Shown here: piece after piece, positions 7,966-16,667 of the stretch | How the letters are laid out: the number at the start of each line of letters is the position of its first letter | Numbering within the stretch: the first letter of the stretch is position 1 | Origin: Verrucomicrobiota bacterium | GTDB taxonomy: Bacteria > Verrucomicrobiota > Verrucomicrobiia > JABWAM01 | DNA: 39,849 nt | Reading direction: 5' to 3' | Assembly: GCA_023269615.1 (NCBI GenBank) | Contig: JAHFSY010000041.1 | Span: forward strand, 1 to 39,849 | Notes under the pieces: model-generated | What the model was told of the DNA's origin: nothing | The model's input: only the letters and a program-made list of their open reading frames with translations | The model's database searches: none | Program-made: the position numbers and the translations under genes

Positions 7966-8121
7966 AACATCAAAAAATCAACGTCCAGTATCTAAGGAAC
8001 CCCGTGCGTTTTGCAATCACCAACGTGCGAACAGGTTGCAGGCTATTCCGCGGGCTTATTGCCCCCTCTCAGCCCGCGAAGCGCTCTTGCGATGCACGGG
8101 CGCTTTGTGTTCAATCGTTGC

Positions 8122-8649
8122 ATGAAGCGATTTCGGTTCGACCTGTTGTGCGCATGTTTCTGTATTGTGTTGTCATTGGAATCCGCGGCGGCGGCGGATG
8201 CATCGCCATTGGCCGCATGGACCGGGGAATGGGATGGAGAACTCAACGTTTACTCGGCGACCGGTGACCGCATCGAGACGTTTCATGTCGCCATTTCATC
8301 CTCCGCGGATCCCGTGCATGGGAAGGGGCTGCAAAAAATCTCGATGAGGATGCGCTCCTCGAAGGAGGTGGACGAGAAACAGAATGGACTCCTGATGTCC
8401 GGCGCCTCCGGAATGCGGCGTGTCATGAAGGGGGAAAAAGGCGAGACCGTGAGCGACCTGCGCGGGAGATTGATCGGGCCCTCCAAATTCTATTGGTTCA
8501 GCGTGGACACCGATGGCGTGTTGCGCGAGGCCTATATTGAAACGATCGAGGGTGAGACGGCGCGGGTGAACGGCTTCCGATGGGACGGCAAGCGAAGCGG
8601 CAGCTATCGAATCATCGAGGGCGTGTACCAGCGTGCGAAGCCGAAATGA
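8122..8649 (+). CDS. Small secreted protein of unknown function
   Basis: This 175-residue protein starts with a signal peptide (MKRFRFDLL, a hydrophobic core, then SAAAADA). The mature part begins with a W-x-GEWDGELNVY segment and is rich in beta-strand pattern, with repeated G-E-T and W/F motifs. It could be a small beta-barrel or lipocalin-like fold, but I do not recognise the family. An in-frame upstream start at 8011 would add 37 residues before the signal peptide, so the ATG at 8122 is preferred. It is divergent from the kinase, and its stop lies 12 bp from the stop of the convergent NYN gene. Confidence 0.7.
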   Translation: MKRFRFDLLCACFCIVLSLESAAAADASPLAAWTGEWDGELNVYSATGDRIETFHVAISSSADPVHGKGLQKISMRMRSSKEVDEKQNGLLMSGASGMRRVMKGEKGETVSDLRGRLIGPSKFYWFSVDTDGVLREAYIETIEGETARVNGFRWDGKRSGSYRIIEGVYQRAKPK

Positions 8650-8661
8650 GACCGGGCGCTC

Positions 8662-9123
8662 TCAAGCGCGGCGCCCGAACGGTCGGCTCTTGTGGGACAT
8701 GCTTTCGATCACATGCCCCAGGTCGTCGAGTTCACTTTCGACCATTGCGTGAAAGCCATCCGCGGAGATCGTCTGGCCCCCGAGGCCATCGACCGTGTTC
8801 TGCTCGGCGTGATCCTCGGTGGCGACGAGGTAGGTGGATGGATTCGCGCTCTGTCCCACGATGCGCTCGATGACGGCGTCGGCGGTCTGGCCATCCTTCG
8901 AGTAAAGCACCTGGATGCCCGTGCGTATGGGCTCGCCGCCCCGCGGGACGGAGCGCCCGTCGAACACGACAGTGAGCCGCCCGCCGTGGCAGTCGTGAAA
9001 GCGGGTGAGCAGAAGGATGAGCGCCTGTCGCGCGGCGGCGAGACTGTGCAGGCGCGCCTTTTTGAGTTCCGCCCATTGGTGGACGATGCTGTATCCGTCC
9101 ACAAGGATGTGTTCGATGGCCAT
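8662..9123 (-). CDS. YacP-like NYN-domain ribonuclease
   Basis: This 153-residue protein matches the YacP/DUF901 group of NYN (PIN-like) nucleases. The N-terminal HILVDGYSIVHQW carries the first acidic residue (D9), TVVFDGR a second, and DGQTADAVIER contributes the third cluster, followed by STYLVATEDHAEQ. Bacillus YacP (Rae1) is a ribosome-associated mRNA endonuclease, and a similar RNA-processing role is plausible. The ATG at 9123 is chosen because the domain starts right there; the frame is open to 9159. It lies tail to tail with the secreted protein gene and is divergent from the amidase. Confidence 0.85.
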   Translation of the reverse strand: MAIEHILVDGYSIVHQWAELKKARLHSLAAARQALILLLTRFHDCHGGRLTVVFDGRSVPRGGEPIRTGIQVLYSKDGQTADAVIERIVGQSANPSTYLVATEDHAEQNTVDGLGGQTISADGFHAMVESELDDLGHVIESMSHKSRPFGRRA

Positions 9124-9243
9124 GGGTGGGATGAGAGCTTTTTGGCGGAGGGAACACAAGCTGGAGAAATTTCACTTTAGTGTTGGCAAACCGGAGTTTT
9201 TTTGGATTCTCTCTTGCGCAGTTAAATTTCACTGAGGAAGCCT

Positions 9244-10170
9244 ATGCATTTCATTTTCCAAAAGCTGATGTCTGATCGCGCGCTGGTTGCGGGCGTGGGT
9301 GGCCTGGTCCTGTTGCTTCTTGGGGGTGGGTGCGAGACAACGAATGGCGGCGGCGGGGGGGATGTGGCGGTCGGGCCGATGAAGGGCGTGCTGATTGACG
9401 CGGGCCACGGAGGGGAGCCGGAAGAAGCTGCCGGGCAGGCGGGGGAAAATATGAACCGCATCGGGCGATCGGAGCTCCAGGGGTACCGCGAGGAATGTTA
9501 CGGCGCGATCAACGCTTCCGGCTACAAGGAGAAGACGGCGACGCTGGCTGTGTCGCAAAAAATCCAGACGCTCCTGGAGCGGGATGGCGTTGCCACGGCG
9601 ATGACGCGCACCTCGGATCGTTATGTTCCGCTGGACGACCGTGTTTCCACTGCGATGTCGCACCAGTATCGCGACTGGATTTTCGTGAGCATCCACTTCA
9701 ACCGCAGCTCGGGCAAGCAGCAGGCCACGAAGCTGGCCGAGAAATACCGGACGCCGCGTGGGTTTGAGATTTACGTGTTGCCGCCAGGCGGCGGGCGTTC
9801 CAACGTGGGCAAGCGGGCTTCCTCGCGTTACATCACGGTGAACAACACGCGCAGCGCCAATCATCGTCTCGCGCAATGCGTCGAGTCCCGCCTCAGTCAA
9901 ATTCCCGGCATGGTGAATCGTGGCATCAAGGAGGCGTGGTTCGTTGTCCTGCGTGGCAGCCCGAATCCTGCTCTCCTGATCGAGGGAGGTTTTATGTCCA
10001 ACCCCGAGGAAGGTCGGTTGATTGAGAGCGAGGATTACCAGTGGAAGTACGCGCGAGCCGTGGTTGCGGGCATCGAGGATTACCGTGGGCAAGGTTCCCG
10101 TGCGGATGGATCCGTTCCCACAAGACAAACGCGGTTCGCCGCCTCGGACAAGGTGGGGCTGCGGGATTAG
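9244..10170 (+). CDS. N-acetylmuramoyl-L-alanine amidase (Amidase_3), probable lipoprotein
   Basis: This 308-residue zinc amidase cleaves the bond between MurNAc and the peptide stem in peptidoglycan. The zinc ligands H55 (DAGHGG), E96 (GYKEKTATL) and H151 (SIHFN) and the catalytic E247 (LIEGGFMSN) are all present. The N-terminus is a hydrophobic segment ending in LLGGGC, a plausible lipobox with C30, followed by a Gly-rich linker, so it probably sits in the outer membrane or periplasm. Compared with plain AmiC cores it has inserts between the first H and E motifs and after SIHFN. A GAGGA site five bases before the ATG supports the start. Its stop overlaps that of the convergent nucleotidyltransferase by four bases. 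Confidence 0.92.
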   Translation: MHFIFQKLMSDRALVAGVGGLVLLLLGGGCETTNGGGGGDVAVGPMKGVLIDAGHGGEPEEAAGQAGENMNRIGRSELQGYREECYGAINASGYKEKTATLAVSQKIQTLLERDGVATAMTRTSDRYVPLDDRVSTAMSHQYRDWIFVSIHFNRSSGKQQATKLAEKYRTPRGFEIYVLPPGGGRSNVGKRASSRYITVNNTRSANHRLAQCVESRLSQIPGMVNRGIKEAWFVVLRGSPNPALLIEGGFMSNPEEGRLIESEDYQWKYARAVVAGIEDYRGQGSRADGSVPTRQTRFAASDKVGLRD

Positions 10171-10883
10171 TTGTCGGATGACTGGTTGACGCGCTCGTAT
10201 TCGGCCTTGGTTCCAACATCGGACCATTCGCCTTCGTCCAGCACCACGCCCCCGATTCGTCCTCCTTTGCGGATGAGATCCAGGTAGATCGTGATGATGG
10301 ATTCCACCCGGACTTCGGGGATGTGACGGAAAATTTCCGGTTCAACGACATGAATGCCGGTGAAGAGAAAAGTTCCGGGCCGCCCGGTGCCCGCCATTCC
10401 CCAGATGTCGCTGATGCGCCCGTCGCCACCCAGCGCCACGTGCAGCGGCCCGCCCGTGCTTCGCAACACCATCGTCGCAAGATTCGCCTCACGCTGGTGA
10501 TGGGCAATCGCGCGGTCGAGCGGAAGCGAGGTGAGGATGTCGCCGTTGTAGATGAGGAACGTGCCGTGGCCTGCAAGAAAATCCTCCACGTTTTTTAATC
10601 CGCCCCCCGTGTCCAGCAACACGGGCTCATGCCGGAAGGTGAGGCGGATCCCGCCCTGGCGGCTTGTCGGGAAGGTTTTCTTCCATTGATCCGGGGCATG
10701 GTGGGTGTTGATGATGGCTTCGCTCACCCCGGCTCCGGCGAGATGCTCCAGTCCCCAGGCCACGAGCGGTCGCCCGCGCACGGGGACGAGGGGTTTCGGG
10801 AGATTATCCGTGAGGGGGCGCAGGCGCGTGCCGAGGCCGGCGCCGAGGATGAACGCGCGCGAAACGGGGGGACGGGAGGTCAT
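10167..10883 (-). CDS. MurU-like sugar-phosphate nucleotidyltransferase
   Basis: This 238-residue single-domain enzyme of the NTP_transferase family shows the nucleotide-binding signature AFILGAGLGTRLRPLT followed by PKPLVPV. Further on come NTHHAPDQW, LLDTGGGLKN and the metal-binding YNGD. Its length and lack of a C-terminal beta-helix match MurU (MurNAc-1-phosphate uridylyltransferase of cell-wall recycling) and related mannose/glucose-1-phosphate nucleotidyltransferases. The adjacent peptidoglycan amidase and nagA in the same window favour a recycling role, but the usual partner kinase AmgK is not seen. The family is firm; the substrate is inferred. Confidence 0.85.
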   Translation of the reverse strand: MTSRPPVSRAFILGAGLGTRLRPLTDNLPKPLVPVRGRPLVAWGLEHLAGAGVSEAIINTHHAPDQWKKTFPTSRQGGIRLTFRHEPVLLDTGGGLKNVEDFLAGHGTFLIYNGDILTSLPLDRAIAHHQREANLATMVLRSTGGPLHVALGGDGRISDIWGMAGTGRPGTFLFTGIHVVEPEIFRHIPEVRVESIITIYLDLIRKGGRIGGVVLDEGEWSDVGTKAEYERVNQSSDN

Positions 10884-10964
10884 GGGCGGATGTTATTCCG
10901 ATGGTGTGGAAGGCTGCAAATTTAATCGCCTTTCGCCATGCCCTATGCTCTAAATGCCGCATCC

Positions 10965-11426
10965 ATGGCAGCCGATTATTTTTTATATACCGACCAGCAA
11001 ACCGGGCCATACGATGTCCCGGCTCTTCAAGGCATGATGAAGCAGGGGCAATTGACCAAGGACAGCTTCATCTTTCGGCAGGGCGAAACGGCTGACTGGA
11101 CCCGTGCCGAGGATGTTCCCAGCCTCAAGTCGCTGTTTCAGGCCGCGCCGTTGCGTTCCGCGAGTGGGCTTGCCTCCAAGCTGCAGCAGGCCACGGAGGT
11201 TTCGGGCGATGAAGGGTTTGGCACCATGCTCGTCTCTCCCTCCGCCGGCGCCAAGGTTCGCTCGATCCAGTCAGCCCTTCCTTCAGCCCCGCTATCCGAT
11301 CTCCCTGCGCAAACCGCCGCGCCTGCCGCCGCGCCGGCGGCCGCAAAGGCCGAGGTTGCGGAAGCCCCGGTCGAGAGCCCAAAGGGTTTCTTTCAAAAGC
11401 TGATGGGGCTCTTTGGTCGCAAGTGA
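10965..11426 (+). CDS. GYF_2-domain protein
   Basis: This 153-residue protein begins with a GYF_2 domain: YFLYTDQQTGPYDVPALQGM, an F-R-x-GETADWTRAEDVPSL pattern and a conserved W. These domains bind proline-rich peptides or act as protein-interaction modules. The rest is a low-complexity Ala/Pro linker (PAQTAAPAAAPAAAK) ending in an amphipathic tail (GFFQKLMGLFGRK) that might touch a membrane. An in-frame ATG at 10938 would add nine residues; the domain fits the ATG at 10965 better. The next gene starts 17 bp after the stop, so the two probably form an operon. Confidence 0.75.
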   Translation: MAADYFLYTDQQTGPYDVPALQGMMKQGQLTKDSFIFRQGETADWTRAEDVPSLKSLFQAAPLRSASGLASKLQQATEVSGDEGFGTMLVSPSAGAKVRSIQSALPSAPLSDLPAQTAAPAAAPAAAKAEVAEAPVESPKGFFQKLMGLFGRK

Positions 11427-11442
11427 ACGCCCCGGCCGCCCC

Positions 11443-13233
11443 GTGAAAAAAATCCTCGGCGGCGTCCTGGTCCTGGTTCTCGTGTGCGCTGCCGCACTGA
11501 CGACCTGGTTCCTTCTTCGCAAGCCGCGTGTCTATCGCGCCGAGGACCTGCTTCCTTCCCAAACCATCGCGTTCATTGATTTTCCCCAGGCGGGCCTCAG
11601 CCGCCAGCGGATCGCCCAATCCGCAATCGGGCGGATTGTTGCGGAGCCCGAGGTCAAAAAATTCCTGAAACGCCCGCGCGAGGCCATGGAAAAGGAGATG
11701 AAAGCACGGGGCGATGCCATGGTGATTTTCCAGGAAATCATGAAGGCGCTGGCAACGGCCGAGGGGGAGGCGTTTGTGGCACTGACCGATGTCTCGATCA
11801 GCCCCCGTCTCGATTTTGGAATCGTGGGCGGCTTTGATCCCGGCAAGAACCGCAAGGATGCGGATCGAGCCATGGAGAAACTGCTCGAACGCTGCCGCCT
11901 GGAGTACCCCACGGCCGAGCTCGTGGAGCACAAGGCCGGGTCGCTTTCCTACAAGGTCTGGAGTCCGAAACGCACGGTGGAGATCGCCTTCGCGAAGGCC
12001 GGAAATTTTATTCTCTTCAGCTACGGCGAAGACCCGATGAAGCAGGTGCTCGATCGCGCATCGGACGGCAATCCGGACAGTCTTTCAAAATCGCCGCTGT
12101 TCACCGCCCACCGCGAACGCTGCAAGGGCTCGGACGCCATGATGTTCGTGAATCCGCAGGCGGTGTTCGGGCGGCTCCAGTTGTTGTTTGCGGCCAAGCC
12201 TGAATTGCAGACCCAGCTTGCGTCGGTGCTGGCCATCCAGTCGTTTGTGGGAACCACCACGATGAAGGGCGATGCCGTGGAGAGCCACACGTGGATGGGG
12301 ATTCCGCCTGCTGCGCAGGGTGGGATGGGGTTTTCCGACTTCAAGCCCTGCGCCCGTGACACGCTCAATGCGGCGGGGCGCGACACCTTGCTTTATGCCG
12401 TGGTCAGCATGGATGTCGCGGCATGGTACGACCGCACCATCGCATCCATCAGCAGGCAGGGTGGGGGAATGGTCCGGCAATCCATCGAGAATTTCCTCGT
12501 TTTGCTCGAGACGCGGGGCATCCGCCTGCGCGAGGATGTCCTCAGCCAGCTGGGGCCGGAAGTTGCATTGATCATGGATTGGCAGGGCAAGACTCCGCTC
12601 TTCAGCGTGGTCGCGCAAGTGAAGGATCCCAAGCAGGCTCGTGGTGCATTCGAAAAAATTTTCCAGTTCGCGCAGGAACAATTCGCGCCTCCGGTCACCA
12701 GCATGCAGCCTGGCATGAGTGCCGGCGACGCATCCACCATTGTTTCGATCGTCCCCCCCCAGGCGGGACGCCCGCTGTCGCCCTCGTTCACGGTCACCGA
12801 CCAGTTCCTCGTGCTTTCGCAGAATCGGGACGGCGTCGAAAACATCCTCCAAAGACTCGGCGGCACGCAGGAGCGGCTCTCCGCGAGAAAGGAATTCCAG
12901 CAGTGCGATGCCCGCATGCCCAAGGGCTATTACCAGTTCGCCTATTGTGACGAGAAACGACTGTTTGAAAGCGTGTACGATTCCTTGCACGATGTGCTTT
13001 GGATGATGATCAAAAGCCCCCAGTTTGCGCAGGCCGCGCCCTACATGGACCTCGCTGAGCTGCCGCACACCGACACCATCGCGCGACATCTTTCCCCGGG
13101 CGTCTGGGCATCGACCGTGGACGCCCAGGGTGTGCATCACGACAGTTGCGCGCCCTTCGATCTTCCCGTGCTCGTCTTCGCCGTGGCTCAATCCGAATTG
13201 CTCAACGGCGGCGCCGGGGCGATGCCCCGGTGA
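11443..13233 (+). CDS. Membrane-anchored DUF3352-like exported protein
   Basis: This 596-residue protein has one N-terminal transmembrane segment (about residues 4-25, after a short basic start) and a large exported part. The periplasmic region has the look of DUF3352-type proteins: alternating strands and helices with an AFIDFPQ opening, repeated GNFILFSYGEDP and VTDQFLVLSQNRD segments (each reporting a residual score-like comparison), and a W-x-STVDAQG end. The function of this family is unknown. The start is the GTG at 11443, directly before KKILGG; the frame is open to a TTG at 11413 inside the upstream gene. Pairing with a GYF_2 protein suggests a joint envelope role. Confidence 0.65.
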   Translation: MKKILGGVLVLVLVCAAALTTWFLLRKPRVYRAEDLLPSQTIAFIDFPQAGLSRQRIAQSAIGRIVAEPEVKKFLKRPREAMEKEMKARGDAMVIFQEIMKALATAEGEAFVALTDVSISPRLDFGIVGGFDPGKNRKDADRAMEKLLERCRLEYPTAELVEHKAGSLSYKVWSPKRTVEIAFAKAGNFILFSYGEDPMKQVLDRASDGNPDSLSKSPLFTAHRERCKGSDAMMFVNPQAVFGRLQLLFAAKPELQTQLASVLAIQSFVGTTTMKGDAVESHTWMGIPPAAQGGMGFSDFKPCARDTLNAAGRDTLLYAVVSMDVAAWYDRTIASISRQGGGMVRQSIENFLVLLETRGIRLREDVLSQLGPEVALIMDWQGKTPLFSVVAQVKDPKQARGAFEKIFQFAQEQFAPPVTSMQPGMSAGDASTIVSIVPPQAGRPLSPSFTVTDQFLVLSQNRDGVENILQRLGGTQERLSARKEFQQCDARMPKGYYQFAYCDEKRLFESVYDSLHDVLWMMIKSPQFAQAAPYMDLAELPHTDTIARHLSPGVWASTVDAQGVHHDSCAPFDLPVLVFAVAQSELLNGGAGAMPR

Positions 13234-13251
13234 TCATTCGTGACAGGTTTT

Positions 13252-13362
13252 TGTAGGAGCGGCTGTCAGCCCCTCGGCCCTGCTCGGGACTGTCCTGAGC
13301 TTGTCGAAGGGCAGCCGCGACCGGGGCGCGATCCAGAATCGCCCCTGACAGCGGCTCCTACA
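13252..13362. repeat. REP-like palindrome, GTAGGAGCGGCTGTCAG type, copy A
   Basis: Arms TGTAGGAGCGGCTGTCAG (13252-13269) and its near-perfect complement (13345-13362, one mismatch) enclose a 45-base block at 13269-13313. That block recurs at 23687-23731 with one mismatch and contains CTGAGCTTGTCGAAGG. The element lies between the convergent stops of the DUF3352-like and LamG-like genes and may terminate transcription from both sides. Confidence 0.7.
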
Positions 13363-13387
13363 AGCGACAGCGACCAAACCTTCATAA

Positions 13388-14035
13388 TCATTCCTCGGAG
13401 GAGATCCGAAAATTGTCGAAGTAAATGTTTGCGTCGGCCTGGATGCACAACCCCACCTTGCCGGGCCCGCCAATCTGGGAATTTTCCACGGCCATGATTT
13501 GCTTGTCGTTGATCTTGCAGGTGATCTTGTCGCCTTGAAACTTGACCGAGAGCGTGGTCCACACGTTGGCGGCAATCGCGACCTTCTCCTCCTTTTCCAG
13601 CTCCTTGCGTTTCCCATCCAACGTTGCGATCAGCGCAATCTGCGATTTCAATGTGTCCCACTCCAGGGAATAAACCTTCCCTTGCTGGCTGCGCCACACC
13701 AGCCCCACGGTGCGGGCGGTTTCCAGTTCGCCGCCATGACAGAAACGCACGCTGATCTCACCATCCTTGATGTTTGAAAACCACGCAAGGCATACGACGG
13801 AATTCAGGTGGAAGTGATTGTATCCGCGCATGGCGAGCACGTTGGGCTTGGTTGGCGCCTTCTCGTCGCGTTGCACCACCACCATGGGCCTGGCATCCGG
13901 GGGCGCCTCGATCACAAAGCCGTCGGGCGGAACATCCTCGGGGTCGTCGTCAAACTTGAAAACGCGTTCCCACGCCATCGCCTGTGTGGAGAAGCATAGG
14001 GCGAGGAAGAGGCAGGCGATCGAGGATGTTTTCAT
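13388..14035 (-). CDS. Secreted LamG/DUF1080-like beta-sandwich protein
   Basis: This 215-residue protein has a signal peptide (MKTSSIACLFLALCFSTQAMA) followed by a concanavalin-like beta-sandwich pattern. Supporting segments are GEISVRFCHGG, TVGLVWRSQQGKVYSLEW, NVWTTLSVKFQGDKITCKIND and the closing GLCIQADANIYFDNFRI. Related DUF1080 (3-keto-disaccharide hydrolase) domains are abundant in Planctomycetes and Verrucomicrobia and bind or cleave carbohydrates. No catalytic residues can be assigned here. The gene starts only 12 bp downstream of the end of the HIT gene on the same strand. Confidence 0.7.
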   Translation of the reverse strand: MKTSSIACLFLALCFSTQAMAWERVFKFDDDPEDVPPDGFVIEAPPDARPMVVVQRDEKAPTKPNVLAMRGYNHFHLNSVVCLAWFSNIKDGEISVRFCHGGELETARTVGLVWRSQQGKVYSLEWDTLKSQIALIATLDGKRKELEKEEKVAIAANVWTTLSVKFQGDKITCKINDKQIMAVENSQIGGPGKVGLCIQADANIYFDNFRISSEE

Positions 14036-14047
14036 GTTTTTTTGGAT

Positions 14048-14386
14048 TCAACCAGGAGGCCACGCGAGGGGGCGTCCGCCGAGCACGTGGAGATGCAGGT
14101 GGGGCACGGTTTCGCCGCCGTCGCGCCCGTTGTTGATCACCACCCGGTAGCCGCCCTGTTCCAATCCGAGCTTGCGCGCAACCTCCGCCACGGCAAGAAG
14201 AAGTTTTCCCAGCAGCGGCGCATCATCCGCCTTCGCCTCCGCGATGCGGGGGATCACCCGCTTCGGGACGACCAGCACGTGTGTCGGCGCTTTCGGCGCA
14301 ATGTCACGAAATGCAATCACATCCTCCGTCTCATGCACGATCTCCGATGGAATCTGCCGCGCCACGATTTTTTCGAAAAGAGTCAT
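14048..14386 (-). CDS. HIT-family nucleotide hydrolase (HinT-like)
   Basis: This 112-residue protein is a HinT/PKCI-type histidine triad hydrolase that removes groups from nucleoside phosphoramidates and related adenylates in the cytoplasm. It shows the full family pattern: FEKIVARQIPSEIVHETEDVIAFRDIAP, PTHVLVVPKR, GYRVVINNGRDGGETV and the triad VPHLHLHVLGGR, in which H98 is the likely nucleophile. Its length is normal. It lies upstream of the secreted LamG-like gene on the same strand and is divergent from the TIM-barrel gene. Confidence 0.94.
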   Translation of the reverse strand: MTLFEKIVARQIPSEIVHETEDVIAFRDIAPKAPTHVLVVPKRVIPRIAEAKADDAPLLGKLLLAVAEVARKLGLEQGGYRVVINNGRDGGETVPHLHLHVLGGRPLAWPPG

Positions 14387-14453
14387 GCCCGGGGACCCTA
14401 TGCCATGCCGGCCCCGGAATCACGACAAAACCTCGGGCCTCTTCTTGGTTCTG

Positions 14454-14558
14454 GAGGTAGGGCGTGCTCGCCGAGCGCGCCGTCGTTCTCCTTCGGGATT
14501 ACACATTCACTTTCCACGGACCACCGTTCTGGCGCGTTCGGCGAACACGCCCTACCTC
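14454..14558 (+). repeat. GGTAGGGCG palindromic element, copy 1
   Basis: Arms at 14454-14481 and 14531-14558 are reverse complements at 26 of 28 positions (GAGGTAGGGCGTGCTCGCCG type). The roughly 50-base middle resembles the reverse complement of the middle of the copy at 16555-16655, so the two copies are in opposite orientation. This copy lies in the divergent region between the HIT and TIM-barrel genes, unlike most repeats here, which lie downstream of genes. Confidence 0.75.
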
Positions 14559-14626
14559 AGATCATGCAATTGTCGGACACTTTTTCGATATTGCAAACAC
14601 CACGCCATCGGATAGCGTTTCGCACC

Positions 14627-15496
14627 ATGCAACACCCATTCCGATTGGCGGTCATCTCCGACGAGGTTTCGCAGGAGATTGTGCGCGTGATCGCCTTCGC
14701 ACAGGAATTTCGGCTCGATGGCATCGAGGTCCGCAGCCTCTTTGGGCGCGCATTCAAGGACCTCACGCCCGCGGACGCGCGCGAGATCGGCTCGCGCCTG
14801 GGCGACGCCGGCCTGCGCGTTGCGGGCTGCGCCTCCCCGGTTTTCAAATGCGACATCGACAAGCCCGCCGAGGTCGCGGCGCATCTCGACATCTTCAAGC
14901 GCGCCGTGGAAAAAGCCGTTGCGTGGGATTGTGACCTCGTCCGCGTCTTCACCTTCTTCCGCAAGAACACGCCGTCCACTCCCCGGGACATCCAGAATGC
15001 AGCATCGTATTTTCCAAGACTGCTGGAGGTTGTGAAAGGGACGAAGGTCCGCATTGGCGTGGAGAACGAGTACACCACCATCGTGGGCAACGGCGCCGAG
15101 ACGCGGGATTTTTTGAAGCACGTGGATTCTTCCGCAGTCGGCGTGGTGTGGGATCCGTGCAACGTGGTGTTCATGCCCGGCTCCGGCGATCCGGTCGCAG
15201 TGGATTATCCGATGGTGGCCGAACGGGTCATCCACGTGCATGCGAAGGACGCGCGGCGCGAGAACGGCAAGCCCCCCGAGCATTGCTCGGAACTGGGAAA
15301 GGGCGATGTCGCCTTGCGAAACCAGATCACCGAGCTGAAGCGTCGGAATTTCAAGGGGTGGCTTTCGCTGGAAACACATTGGCGCGCGAAACCCCTGAGC
15401 GCCGAGGCGCAGCACCTTCCGGGGGGCCATGTGTTTTCCGCCGATGCAGAACCCTCAACCCGCATTTGCATGAAACACCTGCTGGAGATGCTCTAG
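14627..15496 (+). CDS. Sugar phosphate isomerase/epimerase (xylose isomerase-like TIM barrel)
   Basis: This 289-residue protein is an AP_endonuc_2/xylose isomerase-like TIM barrel. Visible segments are FRLAVISDEVSQ at the start, DGIEVRSLFG, VRVFTFFRK, IGVENEYTTIVGNG (Glu metal ligand), VGVVWDPCNV, VIHVHAKDARR (His and Asp ligands) and GWLSLETHWR. Such enzymes isomerise or epimerise sugars and are commonly paired with Gfo/Idh/MocA dehydrogenases; one starts 11 bp downstream, so the pair probably handles one sugar or inositol derivative. The ATG at 14627 matches the start of the domain; the longer frame upstream runs through a repeat and the HIT gene. Confidence 0.88.
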   Translation: MQHPFRLAVISDEVSQEIVRVIAFAQEFRLDGIEVRSLFGRAFKDLTPADAREIGSRLGDAGLRVAGCASPVFKCDIDKPAEVAAHLDIFKRAVEKAVAWDCDLVRVFTFFRKNTPSTPRDIQNAASYFPRLLEVVKGTKVRIGVENEYTTIVGNGAETRDFLKHVDSSAVGVVWDPCNVVFMPGSGDPVAVDYPMVAERVIHVHAKDARRENGKPPEHCSELGKGDVALRNQITELKRRNFKGWLSLETHWRAKPLSAEAQHLPGGHVFSADAEPSTRICMKHLLEML

Positions 15497-15507
15497 CTCC
15501 CTCCGCC

Positions 15508-16560
15508 ATGTCATCAGAAATTGGATTCGCCATCGTCGGAGTCGGCACGATCGCCGACTTTCACGCGCGCGCCCTCAAGGATGTGAAGGGTGGCAAACTG
15601 GTCGCCGCATTCAACCGCTCGCGTGAAAAGACCGAAGCCTTCGCATCCAAATATGGCGCGGAAGCCGTTTCCTCGCTCGAAGTGCTTCTCGGGCGCAAGG
15701 ACGTGGACGTGGTGTGCGTGACCACGCCGAGTGGTTCTCATGCCGAGGTGGCGATTCCCGCCCTTGACGCTGGAAAGCATGTATTCTGCGAAAAGCCGCT
15801 CGAAATCCAGCTCGACCGCATTGATGCCATGATCGCCGCCGCGCAGCGCAACCAGCGTCATCTCGCCGCCGTTTTTCAATCCCGCTTTGGGCAGGGCGCC
15901 CTCACTCTCAAGAAGGCGATTGACGCAGGACGTTTCGGGAAGCTCACGCTGTGCAGCGCGTACATCAAGTGGTGGCGCACGCAATCCTATTACGACAGCG
16001 GCGCGTGGCGCGGAACGTGGGAGCTCGACGGCGGCGGGGCCCTGATGAACCAGGGAATCCATGCGATTGACCTGCTGCAATTCCTGGTCGGCATGCCGTG
16101 CGAAGTGACGGCCTGCACCGCCACGCTTGCCCATTCGAAAATCCAGGTGGAGGACACGGCGGTTGCGGCATTGAAGTTTCCCCATGGCGCATTGGGAGTC
16201 ATCGAGGGCGCCACATCGGCATGGCCGGGCTTCCTCAAGCGGATCGAAATTTCAGGCGAGCACGGTTCCGCGGTGCTGGAGGATGACCGTCTCATATTCT
16301 GGAAGTTTGAGAAGGAGACGGCGGAGGACGATGCCATTCGAGCGCGAGCCTCGCAGGCATCCACGGTCGGTGGCGGCGCGGCCGACCCCAAGGCGATCAG
16401 CCCCGAGGGTCATCGCATCCAGATGCAGGACCTGGTTGACGCGATCCGCGAGCAACGCCCTCCCGCAATCCTTGGCGAGGAGGCCCGCAAGGCCGTGCAA
16501 CTGATCCTCGCCGTTTACGAGTCCGCGAGATCAGGGCGGACAGTCCAGATTCCCAGGTAG
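15508..16560 (+). CDS. Gfo/Idh/MocA-family NAD(P)-dependent oxidoreductase
   Basis: This 350-residue dehydrogenase has an N-terminal Rossmann fold (FAIVGVGTIADFHARAL) and the family signature CEKPL at the nucleotide-sugar interface. In the C-terminal domain, GGGALMNQGIHAIDLLQFL carries the conserved His. Family members oxidise or reduce hydroxyl groups on sugars and inositols with NAD(P). It follows the TIM-barrel isomerase by 11 bp, and the two should act on a shared carbohydrate. The final Arg codon and TAG stop (AGGTAG) are formed by the left arm of the palindromic repeat at 16555, so the original C-terminus may have been altered by insertion of the repeat. Confidence 0.92.
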   Translation: MSSEIGFAIVGVGTIADFHARALKDVKGGKLVAAFNRSREKTEAFASKYGAEAVSSLEVLLGRKDVDVVCVTTPSGSHAEVAIPALDAGKHVFCEKPLEIQLDRIDAMIAAAQRNQRHLAAVFQSRFGQGALTLKKAIDAGRFGKLTLCSAYIKWWRTQSYYDSGAWRGTWELDGGGALMNQGIHAIDLLQFLVGMPCEVTACTATLAHSKIQVEDTAVAALKFPHGALGVIEGATSAWPGFLKRIEISGEHGSAVLEDDRLIFWKFEKETAEDDAIRARASQASTVGGGAADPKAISPEGHRIQMQDLVDAIREQRPPAILGEEARKAVQLILAVYESARSGRTVQIPR

Positions 16561-16655
16561 GGCGCGCTCGCCGAGCGCGCCGAGGTGGTGGCTCGTGGAA
16601 GCGAACATGGACTTTGAATGAGAACGACGGCGCGCTCGGCGAGCACGCCCTACCT
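16555..16655 (-). repeat. GGTAGGGCG palindromic element, copy 2
   Basis: Arms at 16555-16582 and 16628-16655 are near-perfect reverse complements (GTAGGGCG-GCTCGCCGAGC type). It fills the convergent gap between the oxidoreductase and the helicase, 12 bp from the helicase stop. Its left arm holds the oxidoreductase stop codon (16558-16560). It is inverted relative to copy 1 at 14454-14558. Confidence 0.8.
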
Positions 16656-16667
16656 TCGGCAGGGAGG

